Source: Aedes albopictus
Taxonomy: Eukaryota > Arthropoda > Insecta > Diptera > Culicidae
Length of the DNA: 64,000 nt
Reading direction: 5' to 3'
Assembly (NCBI RefSeq): GCF_035046485.1
Contig: NC_085137.1
Location: forward strand, 137,024,703-137,088,702
Shown: one piece after another, positions 42,726-54,502 of the stretch
How positions within the stretch are numbered: position 1 is the stretch's first letter
How the letters are laid out: each line of letters begins with the position of its first letter
Program-made: the position numbers and the translations under genes
Notes under the pieces: model-generated
Told to the model about the DNA's origin: nothing
Databases searched by the model: none
What the model saw: the letters and a program-made list of their open reading frames with translations, nothing else

Positions 42726-45700
42726 AGGTAATCACGGTCTCCCAACAATGAAGATTGCTGTCTTTAATCTCCGATATTCAGTCAGAGATACTTTCAAAAA
42801 ACTTGTCGGTTAGATTAGAATCATCTACATTCTCAACATGCTGGTTTATTTCTTTTTTTTTCTAAATATTGAATTTTGAAAGTGTGATACATATTAGCTA
42901 CGATATTAATCATTTGGGCACTGAGAAAAATTTTAAAAAAATTGAAAGAAACATTTTTATTCTTAGACGCAAAGCTCTCCAATCAGACCTGAAAGGTTTG
43001 TTTGTCGGCTGTTACGAACAACACTGGACGAAAAAAAACACGAACAAATCAGGGGATCTGTGTAGAGCTATGTAAATATGCAAAAGCAGCCACCAACGCC
43101 ATCCATCATCGTCGCCGGTTTCACCTGATTATAATACAGAGCCACCGTCTCCGACTCCGTTCAGCAAGTATCTACGAAGGCAGTGGCGGCGCCACTTGAT
43201 ATCCATTGCACGTGATGCAATGTGCAACTCTACTATTTTTTCATTCATTTCTCACCCAGCACCCCCGCTTCAAGGTTACCATACCACCCTACGAACGGAC
43301 GGGACGGACGGTGTTCTTCTCTCTCGGTGAGTGATGGCATTACCGCTGCGACGGAACACGCACCTTGTCAGCGGCTCCTTTGAAATTGAGGGGAGTTTTC
43401 TTCATCAGTTGCAAGCAACTGAATACCTCCGGTTGCACTTTCCCCCCAATTGCAGCCGGCAAATGTGGATTATTGACTTTGTGGGATAAGAAGGTGAGTT
43501 GCGGGAGGCGAGTATTAACACTGATCAAGAAACTAGTGCGTGAATGTGCGTGCACTATTGAAGCTATAAGTTTCAACTTGAACCAAGTCAGGTGTGGGTG
43601 GCATGCTGATACGATAAGTGGAGTTTCGAATGAGAACTCGTTGAAAAGCTACGAGATAGACTATGTATAAAATAAATTGCAAATTTTGAATGGTGTCCAA
43701 ATGAAGCATAATAGTATTGTTGATAGATTTGTTAGGATCAAAGAGGGTGAAGGGGCTTTCTTTGAGAGAGACGATGAAACTTTGAGTTTTTTAATCAAAA
43801 TAACTCAAGAACGAGCAATTGTCTCTTGATTGCATGTGTTGATCATTTGGAGCTGCCAGCATTCAACTCATTCAACCACGCAATCAGCAGTAGCTAGGTA
43901 CAGTAACAACCAGTAATCGTATCTCCATGTGTAGTGTAAGTTGATGGCGAAGAAATTACCACCATCAGATTTACTTATTAGAGGGACCCATAGTAAACTA
44001 CCCTCGGTTTGCATGCCCACTAGAGGCGCTACTTGCTTGTACCTCGCGCGCGGACAGGAGTCTATATTTATCCAGTCAACACACACCGGCACCGCCTGAG
44101 CCTGGGCTGCCGGGTAAAACCTGCAGCGACTTTGGTCCGTTGTCAACGGCAGCGGTCGTCGTCGGCCGTCGGTTCAAGAAGTTGATTGAGACAGAAATTG
44201 TTTTGGAAAATTGTACCCCGCAAAGACTACACTCTAAGACTGCACCGAGCTTGGACATTTCTGTTGCCTGGCTTCAGGACATTCAATTCGATTCGTGTGT
44301 CGATCTCGCTACTGCAGTCAGTAGTGAGTGTGGAGTGGATGTCACGGCGTCACGCGCTCGCGAGTCTCCAAGGGGGTGAGTTGCATAATCGCTGGTTTGC
44401 TACCCGCCCGTGCGCACCCCACCACTACTGGTGGGCTTAGAAGCGAGCTGGCAGGCTCAAAGAACGACAACCATTTTGATTCGTGTTCGTTCTGAGTTGC
44501 GGCTGCCAAAGCAGCAGCAGCAGCAGCAGCAGCATTTGTAGCGAGCGAGCACGACACCAACAGGGGCGGATAATTGAATTGTGAGTTCAACACCGGGGAC
44601 ACTAACCACGGTGGTAACTCTTGCTTTAATGATGGCGATAATCTATATTAAATTAATTTACAGAGCCGCGTGGTGCAACGCAGGCCGACCGGGTCACTCG
44701 TTGCGAAGTTGTCTCGTTTCGATCAGCGAGGCGGCGGGCGATGACGAATGAGTGACATATAATGTACGCGAGAAGTGACGGCGGCTGGGATTCGCACTCC
44801 AAACTGAAAAGAGGCAGAATACTGTTGGGTAGCGTTTCAGAAGTTCTGTAGGTCAATTTTTGGCTCCCTTTTGTAAACATTTTTCTTCCATGGAGATTTG
44901 TGAGGAATGTAAACCATTCCGCGCTTCCACTGCTATTAGATTGTACGTATTTTATGGACAACCAAATTTTAGTCCAATATTCGGACAATGCAATGGGGCA
45001 CGGTCAGTGTAGTACTAGATTTGTAGTAATGAGCTGAATTTTAGTATGGTGAGAAGGTCAATTCTCCGTTTCTGTAATGAAATGGTGCAAAAAGCGTGGG
45101 TATTATGATTCCTGGCCTAATTTGATGCTGTTTGAACAAAACTTTGGATAACTATGTTGTTTATGTTTAAGAAATGGAGAAAACAAAATCAAGTTACACC
45201 GCATAAGATGCAGCAAAAATGCCCCAAACTTGCAAAAGTTGAGGTGATATACGTGCATTGACAGGTCAATAACTACGCTATATGACTTGAAACGATATCA
45301 TATGCAAATTACGTTATAAACTATTGCGATGTAATGTAGCATATTAGTTAATTTTTGCCTTTACATATGTGAATTTATTCATACACCAATGCGAGTTAAA
45401 CTGCCATAATAAGATATGGTGTCATATGAAGTCGTATTATCATCGCAGTACATGTTTAATACGATTGTCTTTGTTGTGATGTAGCCACACCTTATTCAAA
45501 TTGTTATACGACTTTACCAGATACATCACAATAAGTTCAAAAAAGAACATCATATGCGATGAAAATTGTCACTCCCACGTACATATCCCAGGCAACCAGA
45601 GATAAGATGTTCCATAAGATAATAAAGTGGACGCCATATGCATGCATGCATACGTTTAGGCGCATGTAAAATGTACGGATATCGCCTCCATTTTAACATC

Positions 45701-45760
45701 TTATGCAACATCTTATACGATCATTGGTTGACTAGGATATGCGATAGTAACTTGAAATAG
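42726..45760. other. Longest repeat-poor stretch of H15 intron 1
   Basis: No recognised exon. 43330-43700 and 44040-44700 are GC-richer than their surroundings. The second has TATATTTAT near 44064 and a donor-like GGGGGTGAGT at about 44373-44382 on the plus strand. This could mark the first exon of a nested non-coding transcript, though no conserved protein is encoded. AT-rich 45240-45600 holds ATATG-rich words in both orientations. Confidence 0.35.
44511..44534. repeat. (CAG)n microsatellite, eight units
   Basis: Eight CAG triplets in a row after GCTGCCAAAG. On the minus strand this gives a poly-Ala run in one frame, but no exon signals surround it. Confidence 0.9.
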
Positions 45761-45762
45761 TA

Positions 45763-46319
45763 CACTGGAACCTCTTTTAAGGTAAACAGTCGCGTCTGCC
45801 CAAATAGATTGTTAGGGGGCATTCATAAAATATACGTCACACTTAGAGGGACGAGAGGGGGGGGGGTCCAATGAGCGACAAGTAATATTTAAAGTATAGG
45901 AAAACTCGTACAAAGGAAGTAGGGGGTAATCTTCATTTTTGAGTAAAGTTCGGTACTGTTTTGATGAAAAAAGATCAACAGAACTTAGCTGAACTGTAAA
46001 AACGAATGCAAAAGGTAAACAATCCTTCTTTTGTTGTATTCAGCTGTTCTAATTTTGACAAAACAAAAAATTACCGAATTCGGTGTTCAAAACTAAGTAT
46101 GTGCCTAAATTGAGCCAGTTTATTAGGGTAAGAAATCATAGTTTGAACTAGTCAAATATTAATCTTTAATCTCGTAGCCTATTTTCCCATACACATATAC
46201 ATACATGCATACATGGTTCGTAGCAATTTCAGGGACTCCCACTCCCCCTTAGCCGGCTGTTCGGGTTCGTTTGGAAGTTGACCATCAATGTTAACATCTT
46301 TTCCCGATCTGCCTAGATA
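45763..46319. repeat. Fragments of inverted-repeat elements
   Basis: TACACTGGAACCTCTTTTA (45763) is a lone end of the family at 30949-32996. GGGGGCATTCATAAAATATA (about 45815) followed by CGTCACACTTAGAGGGACGA is an end word I recall from abundant arthropod repeats. A poly-G run follows. A CATA-rich stretch lies near 46190-46215. Confidence 0.45.
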
Positions 46320-48230
46320 GCTGTGTAGTGCCGGTAGCGGTTATCTCAATTGGCTAAGAATAACACTACGGACCGCCTGATCCAGTGGTAAGAGTCCACT
46401 AAACAGGTGACCCCTAATTCATGGTGTTATGCGGCTTTATGCTTACCGTGCCAAGGAATGAATGGTTAGGGTGGTTCAATAAAAACCTAACCACAAACGA
46501 AGCCTGTGGAGAATTAGGGCGTCCTCCACAGTATTACGCCCTTACTGCGCTAACCGGAGCAATGGTGCAGTGGACCTTGCGTTTCTCCGAGATAATCAGT
46601 TGCCCTTCTTAAGTCTCAAATTTGAGGCTAAATAAGGGCGGGGTTATTCAAAGTGGATCTACTTCAAAAAGTTCATTTTCGTAGGGTAACTTCTGTTTAG
46701 GTTACCTTGTGAACCCAGCTTTGCTTTTTTCATTATAGATGAACTGTCGTGCCTCGAGCATGCTCTATTTAAGCATAACGTTAACAGTATGTTTCAACAT
46801 TTCCTTATGGATGCCTTCAAGCAAGCTCTTGTTTTCAGCATCTTTTCGCTGATATTTGGCATCTGAAGTAGCTCAAACATTGATTTGAGATGCTTCAGTT
46901 TGATGGAATACTTAGGTAGTACAGTTCATGGTTAACTTAACATAGAATTGCACCTAACCCAACTCTGCATGAGCAGAATTTTTCATGAGTTGACTGATTG
47001 GCATGTGTCAGATGAGGACTCTCCATTTGACCTTTTTGCACTTTGGAGTGTTCCTTCGCAAGCTTTGCGTATTCAGGCGTCCCTGCTCAACAAGCTAGGG
47101 AACCTGTAATAATGGGTTGCGATCACATTTTATGGATAAATCGCTTCCATTGCTACTCCAAGAGCGTTTCATTATGGTTTTGTTATTACAACGCCCTTCA
47201 TTGTGGTATACCATAGCTACTGCTTTGAAAGAAGCTTGTCCTCTGCGGTCTGTGCGGACCGCAAGAGGTATTCCTGAATGGAACTCGGACCTGTTCAGGT
47301 TCTAAATATCTTCGGATAAACCAGTCTTTCGTATAACTACGAATCTTTAGCTTCTACCCCGAGGATTGTAGCTATAGAATCGATTTAGTGAGCACTAAAA
47401 AGCTCTGCTTACTTCAAATCTCCTGGAGCAAATGGAGCTTTAACCTATTTTTCTCCAGAGGGATTTGAGTTTTTCAAACATGTTTTGAACTTTTGTAGTT
47501 TTCTATTGGGTATTTTCATGGCATGAAATTACTCTGTAGTTTTATCCCGAAAGGGTGCGTGCGTTGTAAAAAGAAGGAATAAGTTCCAGATTTATCTGGT
47601 TACGTCGTTCTTTCTGAAATGCTCGAAACGCAATGTCGATTATCACATCTGTGATGTTCGTCTGGCTAACATGCCTGTTCATGTGAACTCACATGTCTCC
47701 CAATTTGGGATGTCCACAGTGACTCTTTTACATAAAGTTGTATACGTTTTCAAGAAAGCACTCGCTCAAACGTAGTTTTTGCTTGGATGATTTCATGAAT
47801 ATTGAGGATGCTTTTGATGACGTGCCTTTCAATGTCATATTGAAAGTCGCATGACGTCGCAAGCTACCTCCAATGAGCTATAGGTTCTTTTAACGCTTAT
47901 GCGTTTTACAGTGTCCTTTTCAGGGCACTGATTAACCCCGTTGTGTTATGAGCTATGAGCTCTCGTTGCGCTTATGCACTCATTCCTTCTTATACGGCAC
48001 CCCTTCCTATTTCATCACCTTTCCCTTTCCCAATTCCCATCCCTTGTCCCATTCTCCCTCAGGTAAATGATGAAATAGGCTCATATGTATGGCGATGGCA
48101 CAAATGTCCCAAATGGAGGATAACATGCCTCTGGAGCCGGCCTTCTGATACCCCCTTAAACTGTTACGTCATTTATGGACGACTTCTTAGTACAAATACA
48201 AACTTTGTGCCATTTTACAATACGTAAAGT
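46320..48230 (+). pseudogene. Strongly decayed LOA/R1-like non-LTR retrotransposon
   Basis: Broken plus-strand frames carry reverse transcriptase landmarks in the right order. PEWNSDLF lies at about 47270. FKSPGANGALTYF at about 47410 corresponds to motif 1 (SPGxDG). VVLSEMLE at about 47600 follows an FIPKG word. MNIEDAFDDVPFNVILK at about 47795 is motif A with the catalytic Asp region. Numerous stops and indels make it non-functional. A pyrimidine-rich part and a 3' tail follow to about 48230. The left part (46320-46700) may be the 5' region or a different element. Confidence 0.65.
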
Positions 48231-48245
48231 AGCGAGCCACTTGGG

Positions 48246-48420
48246 CAGCGGCCGGTATTTTGGGCACTCTTCGCTATAACTCAGTCAAGTCCAAACCAAT
48301 TGACTTCAAATTTTGTACACGGCTAGATACTTTACGTATCTCATCGCGTTCCAAAAATTGTATCAATTGGTTCAGAATTGGCTGAGTTATAGCAGAATAG
48401 TGCCCAAAATTGTACCCCTG
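48246..48420. mobile_element. 175-bp foldback MITE
   Basis: ATTTTGGGCACTCTTCGCTA near the left end and its inverted relative near the right end (GCAGAATAGTGCCCAAAAT) share a further CTATAACTCAG and ACCAATTGA. CAG/CTG ends. No target duplication found. Confidence 0.65.
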
Positions 48421-48462
48421 CCGAAATGGTTCCACTTCCTTAATACCCATGGCTTTCATGTA

Positions 48463-49383
48463 CAGGGGATAGACAAAATGATCGGGACAGGCAAAATTTT
48501 CTTTTTCCAAAAAAATTTCAAATAGCTGTAACTTTTCGAAAAGTGCATCAAATATTCTCAAAATTTCACTGTAAGTTGATCAACTAGTTGTGAATCAGTG
48601 GACAAAATTTGGAAAAGATCGGACTATACAGCACGAAGTTATAAAGATTCTAGAAAAAGGTACAATTATCCGATAGCCAACTTTGAGCTGTTATATCTCC
48701 GGATTCAATGAACCGAATGCATTGAAATTTTGACCATTTATGACTTATATAATAAGCTTTGAAAAACTTTTGACTTAACTTTTAATTCTTAACACAGAAG
48801 AAAATTAAAACGGTTAGATCATTTTTCTAATAAAACACCAAATTTTCTTAAATTTCAGCATCGTTTCAAAATTCAAGATGCTAATTATAGTTCATTCAAA
48901 TTCCCTCTAATTATCTTGAATACAGATCTGTTTTGAAATAAAGTAATAACATAGGCGGCAATTCATTGAAAGAGTAATGAGATGCATATTAAAAATAGAC
49001 CAATTAACTAAAAAATCATAAAATTAATGAAATCGCTATAACTTTTTCTCTTGTTAATAATTTCAAGTTAAGTCAAACGGTTTTCAGAGTTCATTATGTA
49101 AGTCATAAATGGACAAAATTTCATTGCATTCGGTTCATTGAATCCGGAGATATAACAACTCAAAGTTAGCCATCGGATAATTCTAACTTTTTCTAAAATG
49201 CTTATAACTTCGTGCAGAATAGTTCGATCTTTTCCAAACTTTGTCCACCGATACACAACTAGTTGATCAATTTACAGTGAAAATTTGGGAATATTTGATG
49301 CACTTTTCGAAAAGTAACAGCTAGTTGAACATTTTTTGAAAAGTGAAAATTTTGCCTGTCCCGATCATTTTGTCTATCCCCTG
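48463..49383. mobile_element. 921-bp TA-flanked foldback element with about 340-bp arms
   Basis: Ends CAGGGGATAGACAAAATGAT and the inverse, flanked by TA (48461-48462 and 49384-49385). The two arms remain recognisably inverted over about 340 bp, sharing CACTGTAAGTTGATC, GATCTTTTCC, ATAACTTCGTGC, GAATCCGGAGATATAAC and CATTTATGACTTA words. The middle is AT-rich and non-coding. TA suggests Tc1/mariner. The truncated copy at 37654 is a relative. Confidence 0.87.
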
Positions 49384-49499
49384 TACATTAGACCTTACCC
49401 TAGTAAATCATTTCCATGTGAGAGAAAAAATCCGCCAAATATTCCGCTGCTCCAGAAACCCGTAATTTGGTACAATCCATGATAACCTACCCTACCTAA

Positions 49500-49890
49500 A
49501 TGTATTTCAGGGTTGCAAGAAGGACAAATGGCTAGGAGCTTAAAAGGGGGCCATATGTGGAATTTCAGATAGCTTTGTAGGGAGTTTCAGGTGTGAAGAA
49601 GGGTTGCACGGGGGTCTAAGCGGGTTTTTTAGATTCTCAGGTGAGTTTGACGGTGTTTCCAAGAGGTTTTGGAGACGTGTCAAGGTAATTCAGATCTTTT
49701 GAGAAGGTTTGGGGGGAGCTGTTTAGGGGATTTATCAGGCTCTCAGGAGAGTTACACAAAAGGGTTCTGGGCGTTTCTGAAGCTTTCGAGGGGGTTTTCA
49801 CGTAAATTTCAGGAGTATTCAAAGGCGTGTCAATGCTATGCAAAGCGGTTCAAGGCGTTCTAGGGCAATAAAAGGGGGTTTCATGGGGTT
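49500..49890. repeat. Degenerate minisatellite
   Basis: Units with GGAGTTTCAGGTG, GGGGGTTTTCACG and CAAGGCGTTC, the same theme as 31.1-32.3 kb. Confidence 0.6.
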
Positions 49891-50006
49891 TTGAAGGCGC
49901 TTCATGGTGTACCTAAGTAGATTTTACCTGAATAGATTCTACCTAAATGGAAGTTCTAGTCTACTTGAAACGATGTAACGCGTGTATCCTATGCGAGTCC
50001 TGGATA

Positions 50007-50189
50007 TCTGGGTTACAAGTTCAACTTACATGAGCATGAGCATAGAATACCACACAATTCGTAGTTGCTACTCCGTGATTGACCAGAGCTATCAAAATTG
50101 CACAAGGAACCAATGAAAAGGGCTTGGGACTAGCTTACTATTCTCAATGCACACAGTTCTAGAGTCTGGGTTACAAGTTCAACTTACAT
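50007..50189. repeat. 25-bp direct repeats around a 133-bp segment
   Basis: TCTGGGTTACAAGTTCAACT plus TACAT occurs identically at 50007-50031 and 50165-50189. The segment between starts GAGCATGAGCATAGAATA and includes CGTAGTTGCTACTCCGTGAT, a word also found inverted at about 23300. It may be a SINE-like insertion with a long target duplication, or a local tandem duplication. Confidence 0.7.
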
Positions 50190-51112
50190 TACAAAAATCA
50201 CATGCCAAATTTATTTGAAGTGTTATCACTGTTTTTGACTAATTTTGTGAATTTACGAGCTGATGGGCCCCTAAATATCACTACAATCAAATTTGGGTCG
50301 CGAGATAGAAAAAATTGAGATCCCTTGAAAGTTATTGGAGAAGTTAATATTTGAACGCATCTATGTATTCCCCTACGAAGTAGAAACCCAGAATTTGATA
50401 ATGTTTTGTAGGATGTATGTTTTGATCACCCTTCAGATGTCATTTTCGCTCTTATGTAGTGAAAGACACCTAAGTGAAATTGAATAAACTCGAAAATTTC
50501 GTTCCCAAAAGTAACAAAGAAAATGAAATGTTACATATTAAATAAAAAATCAAATTTGAACAATAATCGTAAAACTCTGAAAAAGTTTTCATTTGTGGAA
50601 AGAACATCCCAAGTAACATTTTTATTGATTCACATCGACTAGAGGAGGTTCTAAAAATCATCATAAAACCATAATAAAAGGTAGATGGTTTTAGACCTCT
50701 ACAAGACTAATTGGTCATAAAAATGTTACTAGGGATGTTCATCTCTAATAAAAGCATTAGATTTCAATATTCCTAAATTGCAGACTATTATACGTCATAC
50801 CAATTCTATGTTCTGAAGTTTCAAAACTTTCAAAGCAAGCATTTTTGCTAATAAAATCAAATTATATTGGAGTTAAATATACTTTTATAATATTTTGTAC
50901 TTTTACACTTATTGCATTACTTTACGCCATTTTTTGACTCGGTAAGCCGATGATCATTTATGATTTTAGAGAACGTGACGGAAAAAATCAGTACTTACTC
51001 GTACTTGTTAAAAAAAAACATATTTCAAAGCCTATCTATCACCATATGTTTTTGGAAAATTTTCAAAAAAGTAAAGAAAATGTTCTATACACTCACCAAT
51101 AAGACGACTTTC
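50190..51112. other. AT-rich unassigned intronic DNA
   Basis: No exon or element recognised. ATTTTTATTGATTC near 50620 and AAAATGTTACTAGGGATG near 50730 belong to a loosely inverted pair (CCAAGTAACATTTTT and AAAATGTTACTAGG), possibly an old small MITE. Confidence 0.35.
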
Positions 51113-51126
51113 AAAAATCTGTCGCA

Positions 51127-51544
51127 GCCGGGGCCCGTGGCGTAGTTGGTCACACGTTCGCTTCATATGCGGATGGTCATGAGTTTGATTCCCAGCCCCG
51201 GCACTTGCAATTTTTCGTCAGTTGCTTTTCCCCCGAGAGCAACTGACACTGACCCTCTTCTGAGCCCCATGGCTCAAACGGACCCGGATACCTGGACATC
51301 GGCGAACTGCTACTCATAATGGACCCCCAATCGGACTGGAAAGGAATCCATCATCATGTGCTCATCATTCTACTAGGTATAAAGTAGAAAAGGTGAAAGC
51401 AGCAGAAAGGCAACCAGTTCGATAAAGTAGAATAGAATCTAGGCGCTGTACAAAATGTAAGTGAAGCTGTCAATTGAAATTGCTCACGTAGTGCCCCAGT
51501 GGACAATAGAGCTGTAAATTAGGTTAAGTGATTAAGAATAAAAA
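51127..51544 (+). mobile_element. tRNA-derived SINE, 418 bp, with 14-bp target-site duplication
   Basis: The first 75 bases fold like a tRNA: a 7-bp acceptor stem GCCGGGG/CCCCGGC, an A-box-like GTGGCGTAGTTGG, an anticodon loop TTCATAT (anticodon CAT) and a B-box-like GAGTTTGATTCCC. A unique body follows, then an A-rich end. The perfect duplication AAAAATCTGTCGCA flanks it (51113-51126 and 51545-51558). The well-preserved head suggests moderate age. I do not recognise the family name. Confidence 0.9.
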
Positions 51545-51558
51545 AAAAATCTGTCGCA

Positions 51559-52553
51559 AAAACTCTATTCAGGAGGTCGAAAGGTGTATTTTAAACAGTC
51601 TAAAATGCGCTTTTCAGCTTTGATTAAAAAAATTGTTCCACTTTATTATTATTTTTTTCGTGCAAGATTTCGAAATCAGAATGTGATTTTGCATGTTTCG
51701 ATCCTTGATCGAAGAAGTTTTTTCTTTCATTTCTGGATTTAATGGAAATTCTGTGAACACTATTTATTATACCTGATATGTCAAAATTATTTCTAAATAT
51801 AAATTTCTATAATTTAATTATATATTATGTGAAGTTGACACATGATGAAATGCAATAACCGCAGTTTAAGTCCACCCTGTCCATTTTGCCACCATTTGCC
51901 CCACTGCGGGGGAGGGTCACTGAACTGATTTGTTAAGTACCTTCCGAATCCAAGCCTTGAAATAGCCAAGCTCATAAATGTTAATCAGCGCATGGTATAT
52001 TTTTGGTTTAAATTAAATCTCAAACCGGTAAATTTTCGCTAAATCAACTCAACACCGACTTCATTTTGTTGGCAATGTGAGTTAGCGGGGTTGTCGTCGG
52101 TGTCGCGACCAACTAAACCGGCACCAAACGGGCATCGGCACCGGCAGACACCCATTTCGCTAATCAACAAACAATGAGACATTGAGGCTGCACCATGCTG
52201 TGAATGCTATGGCTTTATTTGATCTATCACTTGTCGAGCTGAAGCTCTTCTCGAGGAAACGCCTCCAAGCGTGAAGATGAAGATGATAACCAATTAAGCG
52301 GACAAATCACAGCCGAGCCCAGCGCGCTGAGTTTACACTACAAGCAGTAAGTCTGCTTGTAGTAGGCGCTCTGGCTGAACTGGGAACATGTTTGGGAAGC
52401 CATCATCGCCTACTGTTAATTGAGAGCTGAGCTTGTCACACTCGCGATGATAATGGATTGCTTCGGTTGAGCGCTTTCCTTTGATTAGGGGATGATACTA
52501 TGCTTCATTTTTTACCCATTTGGGTGTGTCATTTTACTAATTAGATGAAGTTC
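51559..52553. other. Repeat-poor intronic DNA
   Basis: No exon or complete repeat seen. 52060-52500 has mixed GC and could be regulatory. Confidence 0.4.
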
Positions 52554-52566
52554 AAGTTCAGTCGTG

Positions 52567-53271
52567 TCGGCGTCGGTGGTGTAGTGGTAAGCGTGGTTGC
52601 CTCTCACCCCAGTCGGTCGGGGTTCAATTCCCGTCGACGCCGATGGGATTTTCTGAGACATAAAATCCGTGATCACGTCTTCCCTCGGATAGGAAGTAAA
52701 GCCGTAGGCAGTGTTGGGAATACTCACTTGCAAGAATGATACTCACTTGCTTCTATCTCAGTCCAGAAGCATGCTATCAAAAAATGATGTTTGAAGGGCT
52801 TTTAGTTTGTAGTTTAATCTAAAAGTTTGCCAAATAAAGTAAAAGTCGCAGACGCATACTAAAGTAGTGAGAGAACTGTGAGTACGAGGTGAGTAAAATT
52901 CATGTAATTTATACTCACGTTGTGCTCACAGCTCTCTCACGGTTTTGGTATGCGTCTGCGACCTTTACTTTATTCGGCAAACTTTTAGATTCAACCACAA
53001 ACTAAAAGCCCTTCAAACATCATTTTTTGATAGCATGCTTCTGGACTGAGATAGAAGCAAGTGAGTATAACTTTTCCCAAGTGAGTATTCCCAACACTGG
53101 CCGTAGGTCCCGGCCCATGTGTTGATGGGTTCGATATGTAGGGTCCTCAGGTGTGGTGGCTGTCTCCCTGGGGCGTCGGAATTTAAGGCTTAGCTCCTAG
53201 ACCCAGCCGACGTAAAACACAACTGGCGCCGAACGGTGCTAGTTGGCCAGAAAAAAAGAAGAAAGAAGAAG
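52567..53271 (+). mobile_element. tRNA-derived SINE, split by a hAT MITE
   Basis: The head has GGCGTCG/CGACGCC acceptor-stem pairing, TGGTGTAGTGGTAAGC (A-box) and GGGGTTCAATTCCC (B-box). The body includes GATCACGTCTTCCCTCGGAT and, after the interruption, GGCGTCGGAATTTAAGGC. The tail is AAG-rich. The duplication AAGTTCAGTCGTG flanks the SINE (52554-52566 and 53272-53284). Without the 391-bp insertion and its 8-bp duplication the SINE is about 306 bp. I recall the head wording as a common Aedes SINE. Confidence 0.9.
52709..53099. mobile_element. 391-bp hAT-type foldback MITE
   Basis: Ends CAGTGTTGGGAATACTCACT and the inverse. The inverted arms extend over about 180 bp each, sharing CTGGACTGAGATAGAAGCAA, GAAGGGCTTTTAG and GTATGCGTCTGCGAC words. 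The perfect 8-bp duplication GCCGTAGG flanks it (52701-52708 and 53100-53107). CAGTG ends and 8 bp fit hAT. No coding capacity. Confidence 0.93.
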
Positions 53272-53478
53272 AAGTTCAGTCGTGAGTTTCACCATCAATG
53301 GGCATGTGGGAATGTTGGTCTCTTGTAATGTTGGAAATTGTTTCTATCTCACGAAGAAGTTGAATTGAAAGAGTGCGTGCAAGCATAATACGGATAAAAG
53401 AGCAACAGGGTGTTAAATATAAGGCTATCTGACGTTTGATCTCCTTTCTCTGTTTCGCTCCCGAGGAGGATAGGTTTG

Positions 53479-53508
53479 TTTTCATACGGAAACGTTTCCG
53501 TATGAAAA
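53479..53508. repeat. 30-bp perfect palindrome
   Basis: The two halves, TTTTCATACGGAAAC and GTTTCCGTATGAAAA, are exact reverse complements without a spacer, centred on CG. Surrounding TTTG and CAAA words extend it imperfectly. No element ends were identified. Confidence 0.95.
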
Positions 53509-54498
53509 TATTAAACAAAACATTTCTATCTTCTGTGTCTGCTTGAGAGAGAAGGGTGATGAGCGCTAGATTGCCTTATGAATAAAACCTTCGCCATATT
53601 TTACGTAGATTTTTTTTATCTAATTCCCGTCTATCTCAGCACCGTCCAAATGATCGACTTTATTCTTGCACCTCGCCCAATGCCTCATGGCCAGTTTGGT
53701 TTCAATGACAAATTCATAAATTAGCTTTCATATCATGTCAAACATATTGTAAAACGACTACCATTTCCCTAAAATAAAAAGGTTGAATAGTTCTCTCTCG
53801 AATTCAATTTTCCTTCTAGTACATGTCTATTTCGGGCACAACCGGAATTCAATTCCCGGCACACCTTCTACATGACACTTTTTGGTACATAGGATGGTCA
53901 AAAACTATCATTTGATCATAGGTGTTTATTGGAAAAGTCGGTCAAATTCAACCCTGTGTTCAAAGTACAGCAGTGAAATCCAACTTAGAAGTGCCACGGA
54001 GCCTTTGTGGGGTGTAAATTGAAGGTTGGTTCAATAAGTGAATCTAGCGAAGTGAAAATTGAGCGATGATGAAGAACAATTCGGCTAGCTGCTGCTTTGC
54101 AGAAGTTGCCTTCGTCGTACGCAAAACGAGAAAGAAATTTCAACTCGTAAGTGCAGTGAAATTGAAACGTTAAATTTCGTGTAAGTATCGATTTCCAGTG
54201 CTATAGGGGCTGGTTATTGATAGCCTACATCTTCTTTCTTCCATCTGATAGGCCATTGGCAAAGGTGAGTTGCAATATCTGTATTTATTGGCTGTTTTCC
54301 ATCGGATGTGACGGGAATTAGCGCATATGACGAAGTAGATTTCTACCCTACATGCATTTAGTCAACATAACATGAATCTAAGGCCTGGAACACATAGCGT
54401 CCGTTCCGTCAAGGTTTGTGTTTTTTTGACAGTTTTCCTATGGGAAATCTGTCAAACTACTGTCACGCACACGCAAACCTATGTATTGTGTGGGGCAC
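53509..54498. other. Unassigned intronic DNA
   Basis: No exon recognised. TTGACAGTTTTCCTATGGGA lies near 54427 within a partly palindromic stretch that abuts the next foldback element, and AAACCT words flank it in inverted order, suggesting an older host element (about 54380-54900). Confidence 0.35.
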
Positions 54499-54502
54499 TT
54501 AA

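Noticed and set aside
43365..43670. A candidate missing H15 exon near 43.4 kb
   Set aside because: On the minus strand the frame from the best acceptor meets a stop before the next donor.
44342..44602. A poly-Ala protein on the minus strand, as a candidate missing H15 exon
   Set aside because: The Ala run is the CAG microsatellite read in one frame; suitable acceptor and donor with the needed phases were not found.
51127..51202. A functional tRNA (CAT anticodon)
   Set aside because: The acceptor stem is good, but the T arm is poor and it is the head of a SINE bounded by a 14-bp duplication.
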